Of a DNA stretch of 64,000 bases, positions 23,715-36,934 are shown piece by piece. The notes below the pieces were generated by a model that was not told the origin of the DNA, ran no database searches, and saw nothing but the letters and a program-made list of their open reading frames with translations. The DNA is from Leptodactylus fallax. Taxonomy: Eukaryota; Chordata; Amphibia; Anura; Leptodactylidae. Each line of letters begins with the position of its first letter. The stretch's first letter is position 1. The translations under genes and the position numbers were made by a program. Location of the stretch: the NCBI GenBank assembly GCA_947044405.1, contig CAMRHE010000646.1:266001-330000 (forward strand), in the 5' to 3' direction.

Positions 23715-24625
23715 TTATATCAACCATTTACCTGACCGTTATCTTCAGAGATCTCTGTACCAACCATCTACCTGACCGTTATCTTCAGAGATCTCTGTAC
23801 CAACCATCTACCTGACCGTTATCTTCAGAGATCTCTGTACCAACCATCTACCTGACCGTTATCTTCAGAGATCTCTGTACCAACCATCTACCTGACCGTT
23901 ATCTTCGGAGATCTCTGTACCAACCATCTACCTGACCGTTACCTTCAGAGATCTCTGTACCAACCATCTACCTGACCGTTATCTTCAGAGATCTCTGTAC
24001 CAACCATCTACCTGACCGTTACCTTCAGAGATCTCTGTACCGACCATCTACCTGACTGTTATCTTCGGAGATCTCTGTACCAACCATCTACCTGACTGTT
24101 ACCTTCAGAGATCTCTGTACCAACCGTCTACCTGAACGTTATCTTCGGAGATCTCTGTACCAACCATCTACCTGACCATTATCTTCAGAGATCTTTGTAC
24201 CAACCGTCTACATGACCGTTATCTTCAGACATCTCTGTACCAACCATCTACCTGACCGTTACCTTCAGACATCTCTGTACCGACCATCTACCTGACTGTT
24301 ATCTTCAGAGATCTCTGTACCAACCATCTACCTGACCGTTACCTTCAGACATCTCTGTACCAACCATCTACCTGACCGTTACCTTCAGACATCTCTGTAC
24401 CAACCATCTACCTGACCGTTACCTTCAGACATCTCTGTACCGACCATCTACCTGACCGTTACCTTCAGAGATCTCTGTACCAACCATCTACCTGACCGTT
24501 ACCTTCAGACATCTCTGTACCAACCATCTACATGACCGTTATCTTCAGACATCTCTGTACCTACCATCTTTCAACCTGAATGTTATCTTCAGAGATCTCT
24601 TTACCAACCGTCTACCTGAACCTAT
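23715..24625. repeat. 40-bp minisatellite, about 22 copies
   Basis: Tandem units of caaccatctacctgaccgtt followed by atcttcagagatctctgtac, exactly 40 bp. Variants are a/c in attcttc/accttc and g/c in cagag/cagac. The last copy is split by a short insertion near 24570. Confidence 0.97.
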
Positions 24626-25839
24626 GTTTTATCTCCAGGCTATTTGGGAAGATAATATATTATTTCTGTGGACACCATGAGTATGGACCCTGACGATGGC
24701 TCAATGGGGATAACTTCACTAACGTCCTACCCTCGCAGGGACACAACATCATATGGTCACTGAGCATAGATTGTCCAAGACGACTCCGTAATATTTATGT
24801 CCAGGTTCTAGAGGGCTCTCTAGTCATTGGGGGAATTTATCAAGACCTCTATGTCAGAAAGCTGCTGTAGATGGATGATAATGTGGCACACATTTGGCAC
24901 AAGGGACTTTTTTACTCCAGACATGTACCACAACCCCCGTTCCATGCCTTGCTTGCCACATTGTGTGAATGTGGACTGAGTGGGGTGTAGACACGGATCC
25001 AAGATATAAGTCATTGCATTGGTCAGTGCTGATTTGTATCACAAAGTACTGGAGGAAGGATCATGGTGTTGTTGATCCGCACTTATTAAACACATCCTCG
25101 ACCCGTTGACCAGTGATGGACAATAAAGAACCTGCACTCCTGGATTGTATGTTCTGTCTTCTACCCTACTGACTGGGCAGGTTCTGAATCGGAGGAGAGA
25201 TGGTGGGTTACTATTGGGCAGCATGGTGGCTGTGGAAGTGCTGTGGAAAAAGATGGCGCTATATAAGTAAGCAAAATAACTAAATGGGTAAGAGCGATAG
25301 CAGCAAAGTGAATGCAACGAATGCACAAAAAACCTGCTGCGCAAATCAACCTTGGGTGTGGATTCCAAAGACTTAGTATGTCACTTTATGCTGTGGATTT
25401 TACCCTTTAAAATGGTACAATCTGCTAAAAAACACCAGGACAGTTATCATGTAAATACCGCATCAAAAACCTTCTGCAGCAACGAATGCAATTATCATAT
25501 TATCGGATCCTGATTCATTATCAACTCCTTGAGCTCTGCTGTCAGTATAAGGACTGGGGCGAGAATCCGGAAGAAGCAATTGTCGCTGTCACTCACAACC
25601 CTGTGGATAGAATGTTCTGTTTATCTAACAGCAGAGCATTAATAATGTTATTAACAAGGCCCGCCATATATTATCCCCTAAGAGAGGCACACCAGGAACA
25701 TAACACCGCCCTGTACAGTATGTACACAGTTATATCACCCAGAGAGGAGGCATGTATACAGTAACAGCGCTAACCTCACTGCTACAGCGAAATATACACT
25801 TCAGAACACACTACTAATACATCCAGTATTATATACATG
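24626..25839. other. Unique segment with a SINE remnant
   Basis: No gene supported. Bases 25214-25287 (gggcagcatggtggctgtgg ... ggcgctatataagtaa) are an internally deleted copy of the SINE class seen at 10594. Confidence 0.5.
25214..25287 (+). mobile_element. SINE remnant
   Basis: The 5' end gggcagcatggtggct is joined directly to the 3' end gatggcgctatataagtaag. The middle of the element is missing. Confidence 0.6.
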
Positions 25840-28800
25840 TCTTTAGAGGGCAGTATTAAAGTACATACTTACATTCTTGTACACAGGGGGCAGTATTATA
25901 GTAGTTATATTGTAGTACATAGGGGGCAGTATTATAGTAGTTATATTCTTGTACATAGGGGGCAGTATTATAGTAGTTATATTCTTGTACATAGGCAGTA
26001 TTATAGTAGTTATATTCTTGTACATAGGAGCAGTATTATAGTAGTTATATTCTTGTACATAGGAGGCAGTATTATAGTAGTTATATTCTTGTACATAGGA
26101 GCAGTATTATAGTAGTTATATTCTTGTACATAGGAGATAGTATTATAGTAGTTATATTCTTGTACATAGGAGCAGTATTATAGTAGTTATATTCTTGTAC
26201 ATAGGAGCGGTATTATAGTAGTTACATTCTTGTACATAGGAGGTAGTATTATAGTAGTTATATTCTTGTACATAGGAGCAGTATTATAGTAGTTATATTC
26301 TTGTACATAGGAAATAGTATTATAGTAGTTATATTCTTGTACATAGGCAGTATTATAGTAGTTATATTCTTGTACATAGGGGGCAGTATTATAGTAGTTA
26401 TATTCTTGTACATAGGAGGCAGTATTATAGTAGTTATATTCTTGTACATAGGAGCAGTATTATAGTAGTTATATTCTTGTACATAGGAGCAGTATTATAG
26501 TAGTTATATTCTTGTACATAGGAGCAGTATTATAATAGTTATATTCTTGTACATAGGAGTAGTATTATAGTAGTTATATTCTTGTACATAGGAAATAGTA
26601 TTATAGTAGTTATATTCTTGTACATAGGCAGTATTATAGTAGTTATATTCTTGTACATAGGGGGCAGTATTATAGTAGTTATATTCTTGTACATAGGAGG
26701 CAGTATTATAGTAGTTATATTCTTGTACATAGGAGCAGTATTATAGTAGTTATATTCTTGTACATAGGAGCAGTATTATAGTAGTTATATTCTTGTACAT
26801 AGGAGTTAGTATTATAGTAGTTATATTCTTGTACATAGGAGTTAGTATTATAGTAGTTATATTCTTGTACATAGGAGTAGTATTATAGTAGTTATATTCT
26901 TGTACATAGGAGTAGTATTATAGTAGTAATATTCTTGTACATAGGGCAGTATTATAGTAGTTATATTCTTGTACATAGGGGCAGTATAATAGCAGTTATA
27001 TTCTTGTACATAGGAGTAGTATTATAGTAGTTATATTCTTGTGCATAGGAGGTAGTATTATAGTAGTTATATTCTTGTACATAGGAGCAGTATTATAGTA
27101 GTTATATTCTTGTACATAGGAGCAGTATTATAGTAGTTATATTGTAGTACATAGGGGGCAGTATTATAGTAGTTATATTCTTGTACATAGGGGGCAGTAT
27201 TATAGTAGTTATATTCTTGTACATAGGAGCAGTATTATAGTAGTTATATTCTTGTACATAGGAGCAGTATTATAGTAGTTATATTCTTGTACATAGGAGC
27301 AGTATTATAGTAGTTATATTCTTGTACATAGGAGCGGTATTATAGTAGTTACATTCTTGTACATAGGAGGTAGTATTATAGTAGTTATATTCTTGTACAT
27401 AGGAGCAGTATTATAGTAGTTATATTCTTGTACATAGGAGATAGTATTATAGTAGTTATATTCTTGTACATAGGAGCAGTATTATAGTAGTTATATTCTT
27501 GTACATAGGAAATAGTATTATAGTAGTTATATTCTTGTACATAGGCAGTATTATAGTAGTTATATTCTTGTACATAGGGGGCAGTATTATAGTAGTTATA
27601 TTCTTGTACATAGGAGGCAGTATTATAGTAGTTATATTCTTGTACATAGGAGCAGTATTATAGTAGTTATATTCTTGTACATAGGAGCAGTATTATAGTA
27701 GTTATATTCTTGTACATAGGAGCAGTATTATAGTAGTTATATTCTTGTACATAGGAGTAATATTATAGTAGTTATATTCTTGTACATAGGAGCAGTATTA
27801 TAGTAGTTATATTCTTGTACATAGGAGCAGTATTATAGTAGTTATATTCTTGTACATAGGAGCACTATTATAGTAGTTATATTCTTGTACATAGGAGCAG
27901 TATTATAGTAGTTATATTCTTGTACATAGGAGTAATATTATAGTAGTTATATTCTTGTACATAGGAGCAGTATTATAGTAGTTATATTCTTGTACATAGG
28001 AGCAGTATTATAGTAGTTATATTCTTGTACATAGGAGCAGTATTATAGTAGTTATATTCTTGTACATAGGAGCAGTATTATAGTAGTTATATTCTTGTAC
28101 ATAGGAGTAGTATTATAGTAGTTATATTCTTGTACATAGGAGGTAGTATTATAATAGTTATATTCTTGTACATAGGGGGCAGTATTATAGTAGTTATATT
28201 CTTGTACATAGGAGCAGTATTATAGTAGTTATATTCTTGTACATAGGGTAGTATTATAGTAGTTATATTCTTGTACATAGGAGCAGTATTATAGTAGTTA
28301 TATTCTTGTACATAGGAGTAGTATTATAGTAGTTATATTCTTGTACATAGGAGGTAGTATTATAGTAGTTATATTCTTGTACACAGGAGGTAGTATTATA
28401 GTAGTTATATTCTTGTACATAGGAGTAGTATTATAGTAGTTATAGTCTTGTACATAGGAGGTAGTATTATAGTAGTTATATTCTTGTACATAGGGGGTAG
28501 TATTATAGTAGTTATATTCTTGTACATAGGAGCAGTATTATAGTAGTTATATTCTTGTACATAGGAGCAGTATTATAGTAGTTATATTCTTGTACATAGG
28601 AGCAGTATTATAGTAGTTATATTCTTGTACATAGGGGGCAGTATTATAGTAGTTATATTCTTGTACATAGGAGCAGTATTATAGTAGTTATATTCTTGTA
28701 CATAGGTGTAGTATTATAGTACTTATATTCTTGTACATAGGAGTAGTATTATAGTAGTTATATTCTTGTACATAGGAGGTAGTATTATAGTAGTTATATT

Positions 28801-31800
28801 CTTGTACATAGGGGCAGTATTATATTAGTTATATTCTTGTACATAGGAGCAGTATTATAGTAGTTATATTCTTGTACATAGGAGCAGTATTATAGTAGTT
28901 ATATTCTTGTACATAGGAGCAGTATTATAGTAGTTATATTCTTGTACATAGGAGCAGTATTATAGTAGTTATATTCTTGTACATAGGAGCAGTATTATAG
29001 TAGTTATATTCTTGTACATAGGAGTAGTATTATAGTAGTTATATTCTTGTACATAGGAGGTAGTATTATAATAGTTATATTCTTGTACATAGGAGTAGTA
29101 TTATAGTAGTTATATTCTTGTACATAGGAGGTAGTATTATAATAGTTATATTCTTGTACATAGGGGGCAGTATTATAGTAGTTATATTCTTGTACATAGG
29201 AGCAGTATTATAGTAGTTATATTCTTGTACATAGGAGGTAGTATTATAGAGTATATTCTTGTACATAGGAGCAGTATTATAGTAGTTATATTCTTGTACA
29301 TAGGAGCAGTATTATAGTAGTTATATTCTTGTACATAGGAGCAGTATTATAGTAGTTATATTCTTGTACATAAGAGCAGTATTATAGTAGTTATATTCTT
29401 GTACATAGGGGCAGTATTATAGTAGTTATATTCTTGTACATAGGAGGTAGTATTATAGTAGTTATATTCTTGTACATAGGAGGTAGTATTATAGTAGTTA
29501 TATTCTTGTACATAGGAGGTAGTATTATAGTAGTTATATTCTTGTACATAGGAGTAGTATTATAGTAGTTATATTCTTGTACATAGGAGGTAGTATTATA
29601 GTAGTTATATTCTTGTACATAGGAGCAGTATTATAGTAGTTATATTCTTGTACATAGGAGCAGTATTATAGTAGTTATATTCTTGTACATAGCAGTATCA
29701 TAGTATATATTCCTGTACATAGGAGCAGTATTATAGTAGTTATATTCTTGTACATAGGAGGTAGTATTATAATAGTTATATTCTTGTACATAGGGGGCAG
29801 TATTATAGTAGTTATATTCTTGTACATAGGAGCAGTATTATAGTAGTTATATTCTTGTACATAGGGGTAGTATTATAGTAGTTATATTCTTGTACATAGG
29901 AGCAGTATTATAGTAGTTATATTCTTGTACATAGGGGCAGTATTATAGTAGTTATATTCTTGTACATAGGAGTATTATTATAGTAGTTATATTCTTGTAC
30001 ATAGGAGGTAGTATTATAGTAGTTATATTCTTGTACACAGGAGGTAGTATTATAGTAGTTATATTCTTGTACATAGGAGTAGTATTATAGTAGTTATAGT
30101 CTTGTACATAGGAGGTAGTATTATAGTAGTTATATTCTTGTACATAGGGGGCAGTATTATAGTAGTTATATTCTTGTACATAGGAGCAGTATTATAGTAG
30201 TTATATTCTTGTACATAGGAGCAGTATTATAGTAGTTATATTCTTGTACATAGGAGCAGTATTATAGTAGTTATATTCTTGTACATAGGGGGCAGTATTA
30301 TAGTAGTTATATTCTTGTACATAGGAGCAGTATTATAGTAGTTATATTCTTGTACATAGGTGTAGTATTATAGTACTTATATTCTTGTACATAGGAGTAG
30401 TATTATAGTAGTTATATTCTTGTACATAGAAGGTAGTATTATAGTAGTTATATTCTTGTACATAGGGGCAGTATTATATTAGTTATATTCTTGTACATAG
30501 GAGCAGTATTATAGTAGTTATATTCTTGTACATAGGATCAGTATTATAGTAGTTATATTCTTGTACATAGGAGCAGTATTATAGTAGTTATATTCTTGTA
30601 CATAGGAGCAGTATTATAGTAGTTATATTCTTGTACATAGGAGCAGTATTATAGTAGTTATATTCTTGTACATAGGAGCAGTATTATAGTAGTTATGTTC
30701 TTGTACATAGGAGCAGTATTATAGTAGTTATATTCTTGTACATAAGAGCAGTATTATAGTAGTTATATTCTTGTACATAGGGGCAGTATTATAGTAGTTA
30801 TATTCTTGTACATAGGAGGTAGTATTATAGTAGTTATATTCTTGTACATAGGAGGTAGTATTATAGTAGTTATATTCTTGTACATAGGAGGTAGTATTAT
30901 AGTAGTTATATTCTTGTACATAGGAGTAGTATTATAGTAGTTATATTCTTGTACATAGGAGGTAGTATTATAGTAGTTATATTCTTGTACATAGCAGTAT
31001 TATAGTAGTTATATTCTTGTACATAGGAGCAGTATTATAGTAGTTATATTCTTGTACATAGCAGTATCATAGTATATATTCCTGTACATAGGAGCAGTAT
31101 TATAGTAGTTATATTCTTGTACATAGGAGGTAGTATTATAATAGTTATATTCTTGTACATAGGGGGCAGTATTATAGTAGTTATATTCTTGTACATAGGA
31201 GCAGTATTATAGTAGTTATATTCTTGTACATAGGGTAGTATTATAGTAGTTATATTCTTGTACATAGGAGCAGTATTATAGTAGTTATATTCTTGTACAT
31301 AGGGGCAGTATTATAGTAGTTATATTCTTGTACATAGGAGTAGTATTATAGTAGTTATATTCTTGTACATAGGAGGTAGTATTATAGTAGTTATATTCTT
31401 GTACACAGGAGGTAGTATTATAGTAGTTATATTCTTGTACATAGGAGTAGTATTATAGTAGTTATAGTCTTGTACATAGGAGGTAGTATTATAGTAGTTA
31501 TATTCTTGTACATAGGGGGTAGTATTATAGTAGTTATATTCTTGTACATAGGAGCAGTATTATAGTAGTTATATTCTTGTACATAGGAGCAGTATTATAG
31601 TAGTTATATTCTTGTACATAAGAGCAGTATTATAGTAGTTATATTCTTGTACATAGGAGGTAGTATTATAGTATATTCTTGTACATAGGAGCAGTATTAT
31701 AGTAGTTATATTCTTGTACATAGGAGCAGTATTATAGTAGTTATATTCTTGTACATAGGAGCAGTATTATAGTAGTTATATTCTTGTACATAAGAGCAGT

Positions 31801-33955
31801 ATTATAGTAGTTATATTCTTGTACATAGGGGCAGTATTATAGTAGTTATATTCTTGTACATAGGAGTATTATAGTAGTTATATTCTTGTACATAGCAGTA
31901 TTATAGTAGTTATATTCTTGTACATAGGGGCAGTATTATAGTAGTTATATTCTTGTACATAGGAGGTAGTATTATAGTAGTTATATTCTTGTACATAGGA
32001 GGTAGTATTATAGTAGTTATATTCTTGTACATAGGAGGTAGTATTATAGTAGTTATATTCTTGTACATAGGAGGTAGTATTATAGTAGTTATATTCTTGT
32101 ACATAGCAGTATCATAGTATATATTCCTGTACATAGGAGCAGTATTATAGTAGTTATATTCTTGTACATAGGAGGTAGTATTATAGTAGTTATATTCTTG
32201 TACATAGGAGTAGTATTATAGTAGTTATATTCTTGTACATAGGAGGTAGTATTATAGTAGTTATATTCTTGTACATAGGAGGTAGTATTATAGTAGTTAT
32301 ATTCTTGTACATAGGAGCAGTATTATAGTAGTTATATTCTTGTATATAGGAGTAGTATTATAGTAGTTATATTCTTGTACACAGGAGGTAGTATTATAGT
32401 AGTTATATTCTTGTACATAGGGGGCAGTATTATAGTAGTTATATTCTTGTATATAGGAGGTAGTATTATAGTAGTTATATTCTTGTACATAGGAGGTAGT
32501 ATTATAGTAGTTATATTCTTGTACATAGGAGCAGTATTATAGTAGTTATATTCTTGTACATAGGAGCAGTATTATAGTAGTTATATTCTTGTACATAGGA
32601 GGTAGTATTATAGCAGTTATATTCTTGTACATAGGGGGCAGTATTATAGCAGTTATATTCTTGTACATAGGAGTATTATTATATTAGATATATTCTTGTA
32701 CATAGGAGCAGTATTATAGTAGTTATATTCTTGTACATAGGAGCAGTATTATAGTAGTTATATTCTTGTACATAGGAGTAGTATTATAGTAGTTATATTG
32801 TACATAGGAGGTAGCATTATAGTAGTTATATTCTTGTACATAGGAGTAGTATTATAGTAGTTATATTCTTGTACATAGGAGTAGTATTATAGTAGTTATA
32901 TTCTTGTACATAGGAGCAGTATTATAGTAGTTATATTCTTGTACATAGGAGTAGTATTATAGTAGTTATATTCTTGTACATAGGAGCAGTATTATAGTAG
33001 TTATATTCTTGTACATAGGGGCAGTATTATAGTAGTTATATTCTTGTACATAGGAGCAGTATTATAGTAGTTATATTCTTGTACATAGGAGGTAGTATTA
33101 TAGTAGTTATATTCTTGTACATAGGAGCAGTATTATAGTAGTTATATTCATGTACATAGGAGCAGTATTATAGTAGTTATATTCTTGTACATAGGAGGTA
33201 GTATTATAGTAGTTATATTCTTGTACATAGGAGGTAGTATTATAGTAGTTATATTCTTGTACATAGGAGCAGTATTATAGTAGTTATATTCTTGTACATA
33301 GGAGCCGTATTATAGTAGTTATATTCTTGTACATAGGAGCAGTATTATAGTAGTTATATTCTTGTACATAGGAGCAGTATTATAGTAGTTATATTCTTGT
33401 ACATAGGAGGTAGTATTATAGTAGTTATATTCTTGTACATAGGAGGTAGTATTATAGTAGTTATATTCTTGTACATAGGAGCAGTATTATAGTAGTTATA
33501 TTCCTGTACATAGGAGCAGTATTATAGTAGTTATATTCTTGTACATAGGAGCCGTATTATAGTAGTTATATTCTTGTACATAGGAGCAGTATTATAGTAG
33601 TTATATTCTTGTACATAGGAGCAGTATTATAGTAGTTATATTCTTGTACATAGGAGGTAGTATTATAGTAGTTATATTCTTGTACATAGGAGGTAGTATT
33701 ATAGTAGTTATATTCTTGTACATAGGAGCAGTATTATAGTAGTTATATTCCTGTACATAGGAGCAGTATTATAGTAGTTATATTCTTGTACATAGGAGCA
33801 GTATTATAGTAGTTATATTCTTGTACATAGGGAGCAGTATTATAATAGTTATATTCTTGTACATAGGAGCAGTATTATAGTAGTTATATTCTTGTACATA
33901 GGAGCAGTATTATAGTAGTTATATTCCTGTACACAGGGGGCAGTATTATAGTACA
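25840..33955. repeat. ~35-bp AT-rich minisatellite, about 230 copies (8.1 kb)
   Basis: A tandem unit with cagtattatagtagttatat and tcttgtacataggag; length varies from about 32 to 36 bp through the joining g/a stretch. The family looks like one dispersed in many frog genomes. Rare variants recur at fixed offsets (gcagtatcatagtatatatt at 29692, 31061 and 32106; tatagtcttg at 28441, 30095 and 31463), showing higher-order duplications of about 1.37 and 1.65 kb. Short minus-strand frames through it are artefacts. Confidence 0.98.
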
Positions 33956-34060
33956 CAGTTCATTTGTCAGCAGGGGATGAGTGTGCACAGAGTATATGGA
34001 GTATACAGTGTGTACAGTATATACAGTGTATATCATATGTTTTCTGGCTGTGGGTATTAT

Positions 34061-34241
34061 CAGCTGTGACTGTCGTTGTGCTGCCACTTGGTGACATTCT
34101 GGCCCGGGCACCTGTCTGCTCCATGTTCCTGTATAAATACCCCTGCTGACCCCTCCCTGTGTCCCGGCCCTCACTGGCCATCTCTGTATCTTCCTCCCTC
34201 CCGGCTTCTTCACCACATGAAAGGCAATGTGCACAGTAAGT
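34061..34241 (+). promoter_or_regulatory. Candidate TATA promoter with noncoding first exon (possible OBSCN 5' exon)
   Basis: Seen: E-boxes CAGCTG (34061), CACTTG (34085) and CACCTG (34109), then TATAAATA at 34132-34139, then a C-rich pyrimidine stretch where a transcript could start (~34162-34173). A strong splice donor aca|gtaagt follows at 34236. Inference: this could be a TATA promoter and noncoding exon that splices to the OBSCN acceptor at 54688, since that exon begins after a clear acceptor and needs an upstream noncoding exon. E-boxes would suit muscle expression. The distance (20 kb) and the lack of transcript data make this a hypothesis. Confidence 0.35.
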
Positions 34242-34636
34242 GACACCGGGGCTATTTTGGATTGAGGGAGACACTGGCCCTCTCCTCCCCCCACCCCCGG
34301 CTCGCTGTATCCTTCATGTGACTTTCCTTTCTCTGGGGCTGCAGGACACGGAGTAAAGTCTCAGGGAGAGGGGATCAGTCTAATCTACTAAAATCTCATA
34401 AAAGAAAATAAAAACTTCTGTCCCAATCTGGATGTAAGTCAGAGAATCAAAATCTGAAGGATCTATCAGACCCCCGACAGAAGATCCGCACTCACATCGG
34501 GGTCCCCATGAAGGTTTGGGGGGTCCCTACAGCCGTAACACAGAAGCTCTAAGGACGTGGACATAAGGTGCGCTCATTCCTTCTTCTGTTTGTCTGTCTT
34601 TTCTTGAACCCTAAATTGATGTTATCACAGCGGTGC

Positions 34637-34735
34637 TGCTAATGGTTATATAGCGCCAGCATAATCCACGGCGTTGTACAATTCAGCAGGACATGTACAG
34701 ACTGACAATCTAATAGGAGACATTAGATTAGAAGT
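34637..34735 (-). mobile_element. SINE remnant, reverse orientation
   Basis: ggttatatagcgccagcata and atccacggcgttgtacaa are the reverse complement of the 3' part (gcgctgtggaatatgt ... gcgctatataa) of the SINE class at 10594, ending with a gacaatctaat stretch. Confidence 0.55.
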
Positions 34736-34834
34736 ACCTGATTCACCGTGCCCCAGCAAGCGAGGGACTGATATGTTGTGCATCAGGTAGTGTGAGATGC
34801 TGCTGGGAAGGCGGTGGAAAATTGTGACAAGAGA

Positions 34835-35400
34835 ACTGTAATAATAGTATAATAATGGGAGATGACTGTAATAATATAAGGAGATGACTGTAATATAATA
34901 ATGGGAGATGACTGTAATAATATAATAAGATGACTGTAATATAATAATGGGAGATGACTGTAATAATATAATAAGGGGAGATGACTGTAATAATATAATG
35001 AAGAGATGACTAATAATATAAGGAGATGACTGTAATAATATAAGGAGATGACTGTAATAATATAGGATGAGTGTCATAATATAATAAGGGGAGATGACTG
35101 TAATAATATAATGAGGAGATGACTAATAATATGAGATGACTGTAATATAATGAGATGACTAATAATATAAGGAGATGACTGTACTAATAATATAATGAAG
35201 AGATTACTCTAATAATATAATAAGGAGATGACTGTAATGATATAATGAGAAGATGTTTGTAATAATATAATAAGTTGACTAATAATGGCAAGAAGACTAT
35301 TATTATTATTAGAGTCACCTGCTCATTATATTATTATTACAATGAGGAGATGACTGTAATAATATAATGATCAGGTGGCCAATGATAACATTATTCTTCT
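34835..35400. repeat. Irregular AT-rich tandem repeat (gatgactgtaataatat type)
   Basis: Many copies of agatgactgtaataatata with variable spacers (aaggag, aatggg, aatgaggag). Unit length varies from about 20 to 30 bp. Confidence 0.85.
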
Positions 35401-35429
35401 GCTTCTAATAATATTCTAATGAACTGGTG

Positions 35430-35565
35430 ATTGTAGTAATTATGAGGTTCTGCAGCATCTGTGACGTATCATAAGGTTCTGCAGCAGCTGAGGTGTGTAT
35501 TATGAGGTTCTGCAGCACCTGAGGTCTCTATTATGAGGTTCTGCAGCAGCTGAGGCGCACATCTG
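35430..35565. repeat. Four-copy tandem repeat (tatgaggttctgcagcagct)
   Basis: Four imperfect copies of tatgaggttctgcagcagct with short gaggt-type spacers, 32-37 bp apart. Confidence 0.8.
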
Positions 35566-35786
35566 ATGACACTGACAAATCTCAGCGACTTCTTGCAGTG
35601 CAGCACTTCCTGACATGTGCCACAGGACATTACCTGCAGGTGCAAAGAACTATTTCCTAACAATAGTTCTGCTGCCAGGCAAAGCCAAAGGGCCACACCA
35701 CTCTGTGGGCATAGCAACAATGGCCGCCACACAGCATTGTGATCACTTACACCCTGCTATCCCTGTGTGGTCAGATAACAGACTTG
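35566..35786. other. Short unique spacer before the 30-bp arrays
   Basis: Unique sequence without recognisable coding content. It contains atagcaacaatggccgccac. Confidence 0.35.
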
Positions 35787-36918
35787 TAGGGTATAGACAT
35801 CGGTGTAGTGACTGGTACAGGTATAGACATCGGTGTAGTGACTGGTACAGGTATAGACACCGGTGTAGTGACTGGTACAGGTATAGACATCGGTGTAGTG
35901 ACTGGTACAGGTATAGACACCGGTGTAGTGACTGGTACAGGTATAGACACCGGTGTAGTGACTGGTACAGGTATAGACATCGGTGTAGTGACTGGTACAG
36001 GTATAGACAGTGTAGTGACTGGTACAGGTATAGACACCGGTGTAGTGACTGGTACAGGTATAGACATCAGTGTAGTGACTGGTACAGGTATAGACATCAG
36101 TGTAGTGACTGGTACAGGTATAGACATCGGTGTAGTGACTGGTACAAGTATAGACATCGGTGTAGTGACTGGTACAGGTATAGACACCGGCGTAGTGACT
36201 GGTACAGATAGAGACATCGGTGTAGTGACTGGTACAGGTATAGACATCAGTGTAGTGACTGGTACAGGAATAGACATCGGTGTAGTGACTGGTACAGGTA
36301 TAGACATCGGTGTAGTGACTGGTACAGGTATAGACATCGGTGTAGTGACTGGTACAGGTATAGACATCGGTGTAGTGACTGGTACAGGTAGAGACATCGG
36401 TGTAGTGACTGGTACAGGTATAGACATCGGTGTAGTGACTGGTACAGGTATAGACATCAGTGTAGTGACTGGTACAGGAATAGACATCGGTGTAGTGACT
36501 GGTACAGGTATAGACATCAGTGTAGTGACTGGTACAGGTAGAGACATCGGTGTAGTGACTGGTACAGGTAGAGACATCGGTGTAGTGACTGGTACAGGTA
36601 GAGACATCGGTGTAGTGACTGGTACAGGTATAGACATCGGTGTAGTGACTGGTACAGGTAGAGACATCGGTGTAGTGACTGGTACAGGTATAGACATCGG
36701 TGTAGTGACTGGTACAGGTATAGACATCAGTGTAGTGACTGGTACAGGAATAGACATCGGTGTAGTGACTGGTACAGGTATAGACATCAGTGTAGTGACT
36801 GGTACAGGTAGAGACATCGGTGTAGTGACTGGTACAGGTAGAGACATCGGTGTAGTGACTGGTACAGGTATAGACATCGGTGTAGTGACTGGTACAGGTA
36901 TAGACATCGGTGTAGTGG
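35787..36918. repeat. 30-bp minisatellite (gtagtgactggtacaggtat type)
   Basis: About 38 copies of a 30-bp unit with gtagtgactggtacaggtat and agacatcggt. Variants are tatagac/gagac, catcgg/caccgg/catcag and aggtat/aggaat. One unit at ~36005 lacks six bases. Frames remain open on both strands (371 codons on +, part of a 619-codon frame on -), as expected for a unit divisible by three. Confidence 0.97.
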
Positions 36919-36934
36919 TGTGAATTTCTGAGGG

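Larger units (their letters stand above)
33956..34834. other. Unique island between the 35-bp array and AT-rich repeats
   Basis: Contains the promoter-like segment at 34061-34241 and a minus-strand SINE remnant at 34637-34735. Otherwise no coding potential was recognised. Confidence 0.45.
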
